From Bacteroidota bacterium (GTDB lineage Bacteria; Bacteroidota; Ignavibacteria; Ignavibacteriales; Ignavibacteriaceae): a stretch of DNA of 20,552 nt. Below, one piece after another: positions 1 through 8,797 of this stretch. The position numbers and the translations under genes were made by a program. The notes under the pieces were generated by a model that was not told the origin of the DNA, did no database searches, and saw only the letters and a list, made by a program, of their open reading frames with translations. The stretch covers positions 1 through 20,552 of the forward strand of contig JAEXTA010000100.1 in the NCBI GenBank assembly GCA_023453665.1. The letters run 5' to 3'. How positions within the stretch are numbered: position 1 is the first letter of the stretch; each line of letters starts with the position of its first letter.

Positions 1-977
1 GGATTAAGGCTGCTTAATCCGAGTTTTTCAATCGCAGTTTCAACCAGAATATTTTCGTTGTTCTCATTTTCACCACAATAAAATTTTCCTGACTGCAATA
101 TAGCTTCAAGCGGAACTAATCCAACAATTTCACTTCCATCAACTTCAGCACCAAGTCTGGCGGCTTCTTTTTTTACTTCTTCAAATGCAGTATGAATTGA
201 TGTAATATTGTAATTAGTTAAATTCATCGAAACCTGAGTGATGTTATATTTTTCAAGTGATACTCCCATTCCCTTGACCTGTTTTAGTCTTCCAGGAATT
301 TTTACTGGTTTACCATCAACTTTAACAGTGTTTCCCTGATCATCTTTTTTGGTTGTTCCTGATTCTCTTAAAAGTTCAGCAATCTCTTTTGCAATATTTA
401 TGTTTGTTGACTTAATATTTACATTATACGCGATAAGGAAAAATCTTGCACCTGTAACAATAGCACCAAGTCTGGGGTTAAAAACAGCGTCGCCGAAATC
501 AGGCTTCCATTCATTCTCTTTAAGTTTGGCATCCAATCCTTCATATTCACCTTTTCTGATGTTTGAAAGATTTGTTCGTTCCGGTTTCCTTGCTGAATAT
601 TCATAAAGATAAACCGGAACATTCAGTTCTTTGGAAATTCTTTTACCAAATTCTTCAGAGATTTTTTTACATTCATCCATTGTAATATTTTTAACAGGTA
701 CAAATGGAACTACATCAATAGCACCGAGACGAGGGTGTTCGCCTTTGTGTTCGCGCATATCAATACAAGAAGCAGCAGCTTTGCACATATTTAAAGTGCC
801 TTCTAAAATTCCTGTTTCATCACCGGCTAAAGTAACAACAACCCTGTTATAGTCGGCATCAGGTTCAAGGTTCAATAGTTTTACATTCGGAACATTCTTT
901 ATTGATTCGGTTATTTTATCAAAGGTATCCTGTTTTCGTCCTTCACTAAAATTAGGAACACACTCTATTATTTTCAT
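1..977 (-). CDS. ftcD: Glutamate formimidoyltransferase, 5' part (runs off left edge)
   Basis: Moves the formimino group of N-formimino-glutamate, the late intermediate of histidine degradation, onto tetrahydrofolate in the cytoplasm. I translated the minus strand: an open frame of about 325 codons starts with ATG at 977 (MKIIECVPNFSEGRK) and leaves the window without a stop. The family signature EHKGEHPRLGAIDVVPF lies near residues 76-92; H81 aligns with the catalytic histidine of the mammalian enzyme. NPRLGAIVTGARFFLIAYN and the later GLVPLEA segment also fit the formiminotransferase N- and C-subdomains. The start directly follows the hutI stop (zero spacing), with GGAGG inside the last hutI codons as ribosome binding site, so the two are coupled. 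The visible part covers only the transferase. Whether a cyclodeaminase domain follows, as in bifunctional FTCD, cannot be seen. Confidence 0.95.
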   Translation of the reverse strand, partial: MKIIECVPNFSEGRKQDTFDKITESIKNVPNVKLLNLEPDADYNRVVVTLAGDETGILEGTLNMCKAAASCIDMREHKGEHPRLGAIDVVPFVPVKNITMDECKKISEEFGKRISKELNVPVYLYEYSARKPERTNLSNIRKGEYEGLDAKLKENEWKPDFGDAVFNPRLGAIVTGARFFLIAYNVNIKSTNINIAKEIAELLRESGTTKKDDQGNTVKVDGKPVKIPGRLKQVKGMGVSLEKYNITQVSMNLTNYNITSIHTAFEEVKKEAARLGAEVDGSEIVGLVPLEAILQSGKFYCGENENNENILVETAIEKLGLSSLN

Positions 978-2231
978 TTAATTTCCTCCGTTTGAGTCGT
1001 ATATAATTCTTCCATTTTTGATTGTCATCGTATTCAGATTTTTTCCAATGTTGTAAATAATGTCTGAATACTCTTTTGTATTGTAAACTGAAAAATCGGC
1101 TTTCTTTTTTAATTCAACACTGCCTCGATCATTGTTGAGGTTAAGCGCACGTGCAGCATTTATTGTCACTGCCGAAATGGTTTCCTCAATAGTCATCTTC
1201 ATTTTAATCGATGCCAGACTCATCACTATATTTAAATCATTTATATGTGACGAACCTGGATTATAGTCAGTAGCCAAAGCTACAATAGCATTACTATCAA
1301 TTAATTTTCTTGCCGGGGCATACTGGTAATTCAGAAAAAATGAAACTCCCGGTAATAGTACTGCCGTTGTATCGGATGAGGATAGTTTTGGGATTTCTTC
1401 TTCATTTATCACTTCGAGGTGATCAACACTGGTAGCACTCAATTGCAAAGCAGTATCCAAACCTCCGATGTTGTTAAACTGTTCAGTATGAAGTTTGAGG
1501 TATAGTCCCAACGATTTTGCTTTTTCAAATATCAATTTTATCTCAGCAGCGGAAAAAGCAGTTGCCTCACAAAATCCGTCACAGAAAACTGCTAAATTAT
1601 TTTTTGCAATATGGGGCAGCATCCGATCAATAATTTCATTTAAATAACCGTTATGATCATTTTTAAATTCAGCAGGAAATGTATGAGCACCTAAGAATGT
1701 CGGAACAATATCGATCGGAAAAATTTCATCCAGATATTTTATAACGTGAAGCAGTTTTATTTCGGTTTCAAAATCTAATCCATATCCGCTTTTAATTTCA
1801 AGTGTTGTTATACCTCTCGAAATATAATATGAAATTTTAGGAACAATAGTATTGACCAGTTCTTCAAAGGAAGATTCACGGACAGCTTTAACAGTAGTGA
1901 TGATTCCGCCACCGGCTTTTGCAATATCCTCATAAGTTGCGCCGCTTAATTTCATACGAAATTCATTTGCGCGACTGCCTGCAAAAGCAGTGTGAGTGTG
2001 GCAATCAATTAAACCAGGTAAAACTATTTTGTCCATTAGTTCAATAACATTATCAAAAGATTTTGATTTGATCGAATTATTTGGAGAGATGTCGACAATT
2101 ATTCCATCTTCAATAACAATTGAATGATCTTCCAATACGTCAACTCTTCCAAGTTCAGTTCCTCGTTTTACATTTTTTCCGTTGGTGTTTACGGTAACTA
2201 TTTGCGAAGGATTTTTTAGAAGTGTGATCAT
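978..2231 (-). CDS. hutI: Imidazolonepropionase
   Basis: Hydrolyses 4-imidazolone-5-propanoate to N-formimino-L-glutamate, the third step of histidine degradation; its product is the substrate of the adjacent ftcD. The 417 residues match the usual family length. Amidohydrolase metal ligands are visible: DCHTHTAFAGSRANEF with H78 and H80, GAH with H183, LKLHTEQ with H248, and TDYNPGS with D322. The AGGGI motif near 107-110 and EIKSGYGLD near 145-153 are typical. The ATG at 2231 gives the expected N-terminus (LLKNPSQIVTVN). No clear Shine-Dalgarno precedes it, but the upstream lipoprotein gene stops only 6 bases before, so they are probably co-transcribed. hutH and hutU are not in the window. 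Confidence 0.96.
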   Translation of the reverse strand: MITLLKNPSQIVTVNTNGKNVKRGTELGRVDVLEDHSIVIEDGIIVDISPNNSIKSKSFDNVIELMDKIVLPGLIDCHTHTAFAGSRANEFRMKLSGATYEDIAKAGGGIITTVKAVRESSFEELVNTIVPKISYYISRGITTLEIKSGYGLDFETEIKLLHVIKYLDEIFPIDIVPTFLGAHTFPAEFKNDHNGYLNEIIDRMLPHIAKNNLAVFCDGFCEATAFSAAEIKLIFEKAKSLGLYLKLHTEQFNNIGGLDTALQLSATSVDHLEVINEEEIPKLSSSDTTAVLLPGVSFFLNYQYAPARKLIDSNAIVALATDYNPGSSHINDLNIVMSLASIKMKMTIEETISAVTINAARALNLNNDRGSVELKKKADFSVYNTKEYSDIIYNIGKNLNTMTIKNGRIIYDSNGGN

Positions 2232-2237
2232 TGCAGA

Positions 2238-2840
2238 TTATTGATAAATGTAAACTTCATCGCTTATTACTTTTGATTCGGAAAATCCAAGCTGATTCAA
2301 TTTAAATTGCAGATTGTTAGCATCAGACATCTGAAGATAGTCCCCAACTTTTACTTTGTAAAAAGGAGGTTCAAAAGATATATAAACATATTTCTGATTG
2401 GTTATGAAATAAATTTCAGATTTCACTTTGTTTGCTTCATCAAGATCATCGGTTACTAATACCTGCACCCTGTAACCCTGTGATTTCATTTTAGTAAGAC
2501 TGTCCCGATCAGAAATTTTATCCTGATTGTACCCAAACCAGATTTCATCCTTTTGATCTGTTTGATTAACACTTTTGGGTTGAGTCGTATCTATAACAAT
2601 AACCGAAGAATATCTGGTAAAATCGAAATTCGAATCTACGTCATTTCCCTCAATTACTTTTTCTGATATGTTATTCACAGAATACTTATTTGAGTCCAAA
2701 CTGACATTACTATTACCGTTAGAATTTACTTTTGAATAACGATCTCCGGTTGCAGCGCCGCATGAGAGTAGCATTGCAGTTAAAAGAATGCAAATCGTGT
2801 ATTTACTCGCTATTTGAATCAATCCTATTAAAAATTTCAT
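2238..2840 (-). CDS. SPOR-domain lipoprotein
   Basis: A 200-residue predicted lipoprotein. It has a hydrophobic signal segment at about 10-25 followed by the lipobox LLSC with C27 as the lipidated residue, then a low-complexity Ser/Asn-rich linker to about residue 60. The C-terminal domain (about 115-200) has the SPOR pattern: YRVQVLVTDDLDEANKVKSE at the start, a central FYKVKVGDYLQMSDAN segment and a closing helix/strand. SPOR domains bind denuded peptidoglycan glycan strands, often at division sites, so the protein probably sits in the periplasm anchored to a membrane. It is the first gene of the minus-strand run that continues into hutI and ftcD. A functional tie to histidine breakdown is not evident, and the linkage may only be transcriptional. 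Confidence 0.8.
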   Translation of the reverse strand: MKFLIGLIQIASKYTICILLTAMLLSCGAATGDRYSKVNSNGNSNVSLDSNKYSVNNISEKVIEGNDVDSNFDFTRYSSVIVIDTTQPKSVNQTDQKDEIWFGYNQDKISDRDSLTKMKSQGYRVQVLVTDDLDEANKVKSEIYFITNQKYVYISFEPPFYKVKVGDYLQMSDANNLQFKLNQLGFSESKVISDEVYIYQ

Positions 2841-2848
2841 TTTTATGC

Positions 2849-2965
2849 CGCTAATATATAATTATTTGCATTTTACTGAAAGAAATACAATCTCATCCGT
2901 TTTTGGTGACAATAAATCGAATAAAGTTTTTTTTAGAAAAGAACTATTTATTTCGTAAATTAGCG
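2849..2965. promoter_or_regulatory. Divergent intergenic region with a shared promoter-like 10-mer
   Basis: The 150-base gap between the SPOR lipoprotein and glgA carries the same motif, TAWATTAGCG, facing outwards in both directions. It is TAAATTAGCG on the plus strand at 2956-2965, 25 bases before the glgA ATG, and TATATTAGCG on the minus strand at 2858-2849, 8 bases before the lipoprotein ATG. It resembles the -7 box (TAnnTTTG) of Bacteroidota-type promoters. A T-run at 2927-2934 sits about 21 bases upstream of the plus-strand copy, but I see no convincing -33 TTTG. If the minus copy is a -7 box, the lipoprotein mRNA would be nearly leaderless. This reading is inference from two occurrences only. 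Confidence 0.3.
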
Positions 2966-2990
2966 CACTAAAAATTATTATTGTTGTAAA

Positions 2991-4484
2991 ATGGCCGCAA
3001 AAAAATTTAAGATCCTCTTTGTAACCTCCGAAGTCGTACCTTTTGTTAAAACCGGCGGATTGGCTGATGTTTCAGCCGCATTACCTCAAATGTTAGCAGA
3101 ATTAGGTCACGAAGTAAGAATTGTTGTACCTAAATATGGCGCAGTTGATGACCGGAAATTTAAAATTCACGAAGTTGTAAGACTTAAAGACCTTCAGATA
3201 AAAATTGGCGATAAAGACGTTGTATTTTCTCTGAAATCTTGTTTTTTACCAGGACAAAAGGTCCGTGTTCAAATTTATTTTTTGGACAATCAGGAATATT
3301 TTGGAAGCAGAAACAGTCTGTATGTAGATCCAAAGAATGGTAGTGATTATCCGGATAATGATGAAAGATTTATTCTTTTAAGCCGTGCAGTATTTGAACT
3401 TATTTCCAAACTTGGATGGATTCCGGATATTATTCATTGCAATGACTGGCAATGCGGACTTATCCCTGCATATCTGAAAAACCTTTACAGCAATGAACCC
3501 CAATTCGAATCTTTTAAAACTGTCTTTACAATTCACAATCTCGAATATCATGGGGAATTCCCGAAATCATCATTTAAAAAAACAGGTCTGCCTGAAAGTT
3601 TAAATTCTGAAAAAGGAATTGAACTAAACGGAAAACTTAATTTTATGAAAAGCGGGTTACTGTACGCTGATGTTATAAATACAGTCAGTGAGACTTATGC
3701 GAATGAGATCAGAACAGATGAAGACTTAGGCGGGAAACTTAAAAGTGTTCTTTCAAAAAGAAAAAGTGATCTGTACGGAATTATTAATGGAATTGACACC
3801 CACGTGTGGAATCCTGAAAAGGATAAACATCTGATAAAAAAATACACTTCAAAAAATCTTGAGAACAAAGAAGAAAATAAAAAACACCTGGCCGAAAAAT
3901 TTGGTTTTAAGTATGATGAAAATATTCCGATAATCGGACTGATTTCCAGGTTGTTTGATATCAAGGGATTCGATCTTATCAGCAAAGCATTTCCTGAATT
4001 AATGAAAATGAAAGTGCAGATAGTATTGCTTGGAACCGGCGACAAAAAGTATCATACATTTTTTGAAAAGATGGCGCATAAACACCCCGATAAATTTGCC
4101 TGTTACCTCGGATTTGATGATGAATTAGCACACCTGATTGAAGGCGGCGCTGATATGTTTCTTATGCCTTCTAAACATGAACCATGCGGACTTAACCAGA
4201 TGTATAGCCTGGTTTATGGAACTGTACCGATCGTTAGGCAAACGGGCGGATTAGCTGACACAGTTATAAAGTTCAATGAAAAATCCGGTGAAGGAAATGG
4301 ATTTGTATTTTCATCTTATGATGTAAATTCTATGGTTAAGGAAATTAAACGTGCTCTAAATGTATTTGAAGATAAAAAGTCCTGGATAAAAATAATGAAG
4401 AACGGAATGAAAGCAGATTTTAGCTGGAGCTCATCGGCAAAAAAATATCTTGAATTATATAAGACTACTCTTAATAACGACTAA
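2991..4484 (+). CDS. glgA: Glycogen/starch synthase (GT5, ADP-glucose type)
   Basis: Transfers glucose from a nucleotide sugar to the non-reducing end of alpha-1,4-glucan; cytoplasmic, glycogen storage. At 497 residues it has the normal length. The N-terminal GT5 domain opens with KILFVTSEVVPFVKTGGLADV, with K20 in the KTGGL ADP-glucose motif. HCNDWQCGLIPAYL and the IHNLEYHGEFP segment follow. The C-terminal GT-B domain shows IIGLISRLFDIKGFD and the catalytic region KHEPCGLNQMYSL with E397, then a second TGGL at 418-421. The ATG at 2991 has no clear ribosome binding site but gives the right N-terminus. Its stop TAA overlaps the gmhB ATG by one base, so it leads a coupled operon. In many Bacteroidota a DUF4270 lipoprotein gene sits next to this gene (from memory), as it does two genes later here. 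Confidence 0.96.
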   Translation: MAAKKFKILFVTSEVVPFVKTGGLADVSAALPQMLAELGHEVRIVVPKYGAVDDRKFKIHEVVRLKDLQIKIGDKDVVFSLKSCFLPGQKVRVQIYFLDNQEYFGSRNSLYVDPKNGSDYPDNDERFILLSRAVFELISKLGWIPDIIHCNDWQCGLIPAYLKNLYSNEPQFESFKTVFTIHNLEYHGEFPKSSFKKTGLPESLNSEKGIELNGKLNFMKSGLLYADVINTVSETYANEIRTDEDLGGKLKSVLSKRKSDLYGIINGIDTHVWNPEKDKHLIKKYTSKNLENKEENKKHLAEKFGFKYDENIPIIGLISRLFDIKGFDLISKAFPELMKMKVQIVLLGTGDKKYHTFFEKMAHKHPDKFACYLGFDDELAHLIEGGADMFLMPSKHEPCGLNQMYSLVYGTVPIVRQTGGLADTVIKFNEKSGEGNGFVFSSYDVNSMVKEIKRALNVFEDKKSWIKIMKNGMKADFSWSSSAKKYLELYKTTLNND

Positions 4485-5056
4485 TGCCGGGTATAGCTGT
4501 ATTTCTTGATCGGGACGGAACGTTAAACGAAGATCCGGGTTATCTTGGTGATCCAACAGCCGTGGTACTCTTTCCCGGGACCGGTGAAGCATTGTCTGAC
4601 CTAAAAAAAAAACTTGATCCAAAGTTGATAGTAATTTCAAATCAATCGGGAATAGCAAGAGGTTTGATTTCTCACCAGGATGTAAAAAATGTAAATGATC
4701 GGATAAATGAATTGCTCGCTGAGCATAATGTAAAAATTGATGCATTCTATTATTGCCCGTTTCATCCCGGTTTTAGTTCTGAAGAAAATTGTTCCTGCAG
4801 AAAACCATCACCGGAGATGATTTATAAAGCTGTAAGGGAACACAATATCATTCTGGAAAAGTCATATTTTGTAGGTGATTCTCTTAGTGATATAGAATGC
4901 GGAAACAATGCAGGGATTAAGACTGTTCTTGTTAAAACTGGTTATGGAATGGAAACTCTTTCTATATTGCAAAAGCAAAATAAATTTCCCAGTTTTGTTG
5001 CCGAAAATATTTCTGATGCTTGTAACATAATTATTAAAGACTATACCGGAGACTGA
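4484..5056 (+). CDS. gmhB: D-glycero-D-manno-heptose-1,7-bisphosphate 7-phosphatase (HAD family)
   Basis: A HAD-superfamily phosphatase of the GmhB/HisB-N type. In the LPS heptose pathway it removes the 7-phosphate of heptose-1,7-bisphosphate. The 190 residues show motif I FLDRDGTLNEDPGYL (nucleophile D9, acid D11), motif II ISNQSGIARG, the zinc-loop region from C91 to CSCRKP (C103, C105), and motif IV FVGDSLSDIECG near 129-140. The zinc loop reads CPFHP, so the histidine falls at C-x-x-H (H94) rather than the C-x-H of the E. coli enzyme; this may be a tolerated variant. It overlaps the glgA stop by one base and abuts the next start. A related sugar- or histidinol-phosphatase role cannot be excluded. 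Confidence 0.85.
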   Translation: MPGIAVFLDRDGTLNEDPGYLGDPTAVVLFPGTGEALSDLKKKLDPKLIVISNQSGIARGLISHQDVKNVNDRINELLAEHNVKIDAFYYCPFHPGFSSEENCSCRKPSPEMIYKAVREHNIILEKSYFVGDSLSDIECGNNAGIKTVLVKTGYGMETLSILQKQNKFPSFVAENISDACNIIIKDYTGD

Positions 5057-6238
5057 GTGAACCGAACAATTGTTGTAATACTTCTTTTTCTAACCACTCT
5101 AAGTTTTATTTCCTGCAGTGATTCTCCTTCATCTATCGGAAGTGAATTGTTAAGCGGTGATAATATCATTATAGGAAATATAGATTCATTTAGCGATTCT
5201 TTATATCAAAGCTCATCTTTTTATAGAGAAAAATTTTCTTTAGGTAATTCCTCAAAGTTATTCCTTGGTAAAAAAAATAATCTTGAAGCCTCAATACTAC
5301 TTAAGTTTTATTATGTTCTTCCGGATTCATTGATTGAACCGGTTAACCATGACAGTGTTACTGTTATCCAGGCAAAATTAAGATTATCTAAGGGTTATGT
5401 TTTCACAAAAGATGATGAATCACAGCCAATTGATTTTACTGTACATAAGGTAAATTCATCGTGGACTACCGGTTTTACAGAAGATAGTCTTTCATTACTG
5501 ATCTTTGATGCAGCCGATTTGAGTAGTGATCGTTCATTTTCAGACACTTTGTTTTCATTTTTGTTAAACACCAATGAATCCTTGCAGTGGATAAAAGAAA
5601 GCGCAGATACCAGTCTTGACCAGAATAAAGGTATTTATATTCGGCCAGCTCCGAGCAGTCAGAAAATTGTTGGCTTTGAAGCATTCTCTGAAGGTCTGAC
5701 TAATTTTGCAACTCTCGAAACAATAATTGAAACATTGGATGGTCGCCGTGATACAATCTTTGCAGCATTGATTGCAGATGTTTCCGTTGTTAAAGAGAAT
5801 AGTCCTTTAGTGTTTGAGAAAAAAATAGTACTTCAAGCCGGGGCTGGGTATATGTCAAAATTATATTTTGATATTTCGAAACTTCCTAAAAATGCTGTTA
5901 TCAACTATGCAGAATTAATTCTTACTAAGGATACTGTTCAATCAGTATTTGGAGATGACTTTACAAATAGTTTAGCAGCCTTTTTTGTAACTGATAGTGC
6001 AGCAAACGCACTCGACAGCACAATATCAGCAACTCTAAATTCAAATGATTCGAGTTTTATTGGCCCAATCACTTCTTATGTTCAGAGATGGCAGGCTGGT
6101 GAATCAAACCAGGGATTGCAGATAGTCCCTGCAGGCTTAATAGAAGGATTAGAATTATTTATTCTCGAAGGAAGTAACGCTTTAGATTTAAGTAAACGTC
6201 CAAGATTAAAAATCACATACACTACAATCAGACAATAA
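5057..6238 (+). CDS. DUF4270/DNRLRE-like surface lipoprotein
   Basis: A 393-residue predicted lipoprotein of unknown function. The hydrophobic N-terminus (about 5-19) ends in FISC with C20 as likely lipid anchor. The following SSIGSELLSGDNIIIG segment resembles the start of DUF4270 proteins of Bacteroidota. The body is beta-rich and alternates ILLKF and AKLRLS-type strands. The C-terminus has the pattern of DNRLRE-like domains: SYVQRWQAGESNQGLQIV near 340-357 and RPRLKITY near 382-389. It starts with GTG directly after the gmhB stop, with CGGAG upstream, and its stop overlaps the next gene, so it is translationally coupled. Outer-membrane or cell-surface location is inferred. Family assignment is by sequence pattern alone. 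Confidence 0.7.
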   Translation: MNRTIVVILLFLTTLSFISCSDSPSSIGSELLSGDNIIIGNIDSFSDSLYQSSSFYREKFSLGNSSKLFLGKKNNLEASILLKFYYVLPDSLIEPVNHDSVTVIQAKLRLSKGYVFTKDDESQPIDFTVHKVNSSWTTGFTEDSLSLLIFDAADLSSDRSFSDTLFSFLLNTNESLQWIKESADTSLDQNKGIYIRPAPSSQKIVGFEAFSEGLTNFATLETIIETLDGRRDTIFAALIADVSVVKENSPLVFEKKIVLQAGAGYMSKLYFDISKLPKNAVINYAELILTKDTVQSVFGDDFTNSLAAFFVTDSAANALDSTISATLNSNDSSFIGPITSYVQRWQAGESNQGLQIVPAGLIEGLELFILEGSNALDLSKRPRLKITYTTIRQ

Positions 6239-7491
6239 TGATTAATAAAGCTTTTTTTTATACAACCCTTTTACTTATTCTCTTTCAAAGTATAAGTTAT
6301 TCACAAAGCAGTTCACCTTATTCAAGGATAGGAGTTGGTGATATAATGCACTCATACTCCTCACGTAGTTTAGGTATGGGGGAATTAGGTACTGCTTCTT
6401 CGGATGGCGAGTTTATAAGCTCGATAAACCCTGCTGGCTGGTACAACCTGGGAAGAACCAGGATTGAACTCAGTCTTAAATATTACGGCACTTTCTTGTC
6501 GGATAACACCAACCAGAATTATTACGGTTCAATGGAGTTCCACGGGTTGACATTCGGGTTTCCGGTTAGTAGTAATCATGGTATAAGCATCGCAGGTGGT
6601 GTTATTCCCTATAGTAATATAGGTTATAAGAATGAGCAATTAGTAGATGGAAACCAGGCAACCGGCAATTACATGCTTACATATGAAGGCAGCGGCGGAC
6701 TCACAAAATTATTTCTGGGTTCAACTTACAAATTGCCATTTGAATTAATTGCTGGTGCTTCCTTCGATTATTATTTTGGAAATCTGAACTATTATTCGAG
6801 CGTAGATTTTTTATCGTCAAGCACTTTAGATACCGAGTTTTCCAGAAAATATAGTCCATCAGGATATGGCTTTTCATTTGGATTAATCTCACCTGACTTT
6901 TCGTCGTTTTTCAAACAGGAAAACATTAGTGATTTCAGGCTGGGCGTTTCATTTAATTACTTTGGTGAAATGAATGTTGACACGAGTATGATTTCATCTT
7001 CTTCACTCCAAAATGACACGATTGGATTTGACAAAGTAAAAATGAAAATACCCTTGCAAGCTGCATTCGGAATTGGATTGGTACTGTCTAAAAATTATCA
7101 CGTTTCTGTAGATTATCTTATGCAGTCCTGGAGTAATTATGAATTTAACGGACAGAAATCAAATCAACTTCAAAATTCTTATGTATTAGGGGTAGGTTTA
7201 GAGTATAAGCCAATTAAAGAACTTGGAGCAACTTTCTGGGAACAAATAATCTGGCGGTGCGGTTTAAGTTATGAAAAGACTCAGTATAAAGTAAATGAAA
7301 CGTCAATTAACCAATACTCAATTGCTGCTGGACTTTCATTGCCTATGAGTTCATCAAATACTATCGATTTAGGTTTACAGTATGCGATGAGGGGAACGAC
7401 AGATTCAGGACTGTTAAAAGAGAATTTAATAAGATTTAATTTAGGCATAAGTTTTGGAGAACTCTGGTTTGTGAGACCGGAAAATAAGTAA
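6238..7491 (+). CDS. Outer-membrane beta-barrel protein (FadL/PorV-like fold)
   Basis: A 417-residue secreted protein with a clear signal peptide (cleavage likely after SISYSQ, about residue 23). It has repeated amphipathic strands rich in Tyr, Gly and Phe and a C-terminal strand IRFNLGISFGELWFV. The N-terminus SSPYSRIGVGDI, LGMGELGTASSDG and SINPAGW follow the pattern at the start of Bacteroidota barrel proteins of the FadL/PorV kind, where an SxNPA motif forms part of the plug region. Function is unknown. The ATG overlaps the lipoprotein stop (TAATG), so the pair is coupled and probably acts together at the outer membrane. I do not claim a specific transport substrate. Confidence 0.7.
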   Translation: MINKAFFYTTLLLILFQSISYSQSSSPYSRIGVGDIMHSYSSRSLGMGELGTASSDGEFISSINPAGWYNLGRTRIELSLKYYGTFLSDNTNQNYYGSMEFHGLTFGFPVSSNHGISIAGGVIPYSNIGYKNEQLVDGNQATGNYMLTYEGSGGLTKLFLGSTYKLPFELIAGASFDYYFGNLNYYSSVDFLSSSTLDTEFSRKYSPSGYGFSFGLISPDFSSFFKQENISDFRLGVSFNYFGEMNVDTSMISSSSLQNDTIGFDKVKMKIPLQAAFGIGLVLSKNYHVSVDYLMQSWSNYEFNGQKSNQLQNSYVLGVGLEYKPIKELGATFWEQIIWRCGLSYEKTQYKVNETSINQYSIAAGLSLPMSSSNTIDLGLQYAMRGTTDSGLLKENLIRFNLGISFGELWFVRPENK

Positions 7492-7512
7492 AACAACTTT
7501 GAGGAAAATAAC

Positions 7513-8769
7513 TTGAAAACTATAATAAAATTAACATTGGTTTTACTGCTTGTTTTGATAACATCAAATATAAGTTTAAGTAAAACAATCCTGCTTCAGC
7601 CAGATTCACTTAAACTGATTGAACAGTACAGTTTATTTTCAGAGTACCACAAGAACAAAGATTATAAAAGCGCTTTACCTTATGGTTGGCAGGTTTTAGC
7701 AATGGATCAGAAAAAATTTGCCAAATGGATTTACTATAAAATGGAAGACTGTTTATGGTGGATGCATGATTCTTCGGACTTGACCGAGGCGGAAAAAACT
7801 GCTATAGCAGATTCAATGCCTGGTTTTTATGCTATGGCTTTTGAAAATTTTCCTGAAGCAAAACCATTCTTTCAAACACACAAAGCATATGTGGATGAAA
7901 CATGGTTAAATAAACCAGTTACTGATGTCATTGCTGAATATGAATTGGCTGCTCAAATAGATCCCGATATGGATGAATATTACTACAACAGGCTCGGTCA
8001 GTTATATGTAAATAATATTTCTGAAACAAATGATCTTAAACTTAAGGCAATCGAACTCTACCAATTGATGTCTGATAAATTTCCGGGAAAAGGATATGAT
8101 GACGTTTTAGTTGGCCTTGTAGATGACCTGGGTCAAATTGTGGAGATACTTAAAAAAGCCTGGGAAGCTGATCCTGAAAATGTAGAGAAAGCATGGAAAT
8201 ATGCTGCAATGGCAATTAAAGCTAATATGTGGACTGATGCAATAGTGCCTCTGGAATTTTTAGTTAATAAATCTCCTGATGTCATCAACTACTGGGCTCA
8301 ACTAGCAACAGCATATCAGAAAACTGATGACCTGAATAAAGCTGAAGCTACATTTAAAAAGTTAATTCAACTCGAACCTGATAAAAAAGAACACTATCTG
8401 AATCTTGGAATTGTCTATAAAGATAAAGGTCAGTTATCTGCAGCAAGAACGCAATATCAAAAAGCCAGTGAAGTTGGTAAAGGCTGGGGACTACCAATTT
8501 ATTATGAAGGTAACCTCTATGAACAATCAGCACGCGGTTGTGAATTTGATTTTGATGCAAAATTAGTTTTCCTTCTTGCAGTTGAGACATATCGTAAAGC
8601 AAGAAACATGGATCCGTCGCTTTCTCAGGCTCAGGAAAGGATTAATGCACTATCTGTCGCTGTACCAACAAATGAAGATTATTTCTTCAGAGGATTTAAG
8701 AAAGGTGATGTAATTCCAATCAACGGAAAATGTTCAACCTGGGTTGGTAAAAGTGTTACCGTTCCATAA
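7513..8769 (+). CDS. Periplasmic TPR-repeat protein
   Basis: A 418-residue protein starting with TTG at 7513; GAGGA at 7501-7505 supports this start. It has a hydrophobic signal peptide at about 5-23 (LTLVLLLVLITSNISLS) without a lipobox, so it is probably periplasmic. The middle and C-terminal parts are helical, with tetratricopeptide repeats clearest at about 255-322: INYWAQLATAYQKTDDLNKA, then YLNLGIVYKDKGQLSAARTQ. Earlier repeats around 150-250 are more diverged. TPR solenoids act as protein-binding scaffolds; no enzymatic motif is visible. It lies 21 bases after the barrel gene, and a strong terminator follows, making it the last gene of the glgA operon. A partner role for the upstream surface proteins is inference. 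Confidence 0.75.
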   Translation: MKTIIKLTLVLLLVLITSNISLSKTILLQPDSLKLIEQYSLFSEYHKNKDYKSALPYGWQVLAMDQKKFAKWIYYKMEDCLWWMHDSSDLTEAEKTAIADSMPGFYAMAFENFPEAKPFFQTHKAYVDETWLNKPVTDVIAEYELAAQIDPDMDEYYYNRLGQLYVNNISETNDLKLKAIELYQLMSDKFPGKGYDDVLVGLVDDLGQIVEILKKAWEADPENVEKAWKYAAMAIKANMWTDAIVPLEFLVNKSPDVINYWAQLATAYQKTDDLNKAEATFKKLIQLEPDKKEHYLNLGIVYKDKGQLSAARTQYQKASEVGKGWGLPIYYEGNLYEQSARGCEFDFDAKLVFLLAVETYRKARNMDPSLSQAQERINALSVAVPTNEDYFFRGFKKGDVIPINGKCSTWVGKSVTVP

Positions 8770-8797
8770 CAATAATTAAAAATTAATTTTATTACTT

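Noticed and set aside
1..20. Inverted repeat GGATTAA...TTAATCC at the left edge
   Set aside because: Lies in ftcD coding sequence and reads as ordinary codons (GLSSLN); only seven pairs and no T-tract.
349..852. Open frames on the plus strand at 349-606 and 631-852
   Set aside because: They are antisense to ftcD, whose minus-strand translation matches the family throughout; no ribosome binding site or recognisable protein.
3695..4745. Minus-strand open frames at 3695-4045 and 4455-4745
   Set aside because: Antisense to glgA and gmhB, which have full sets of motifs.
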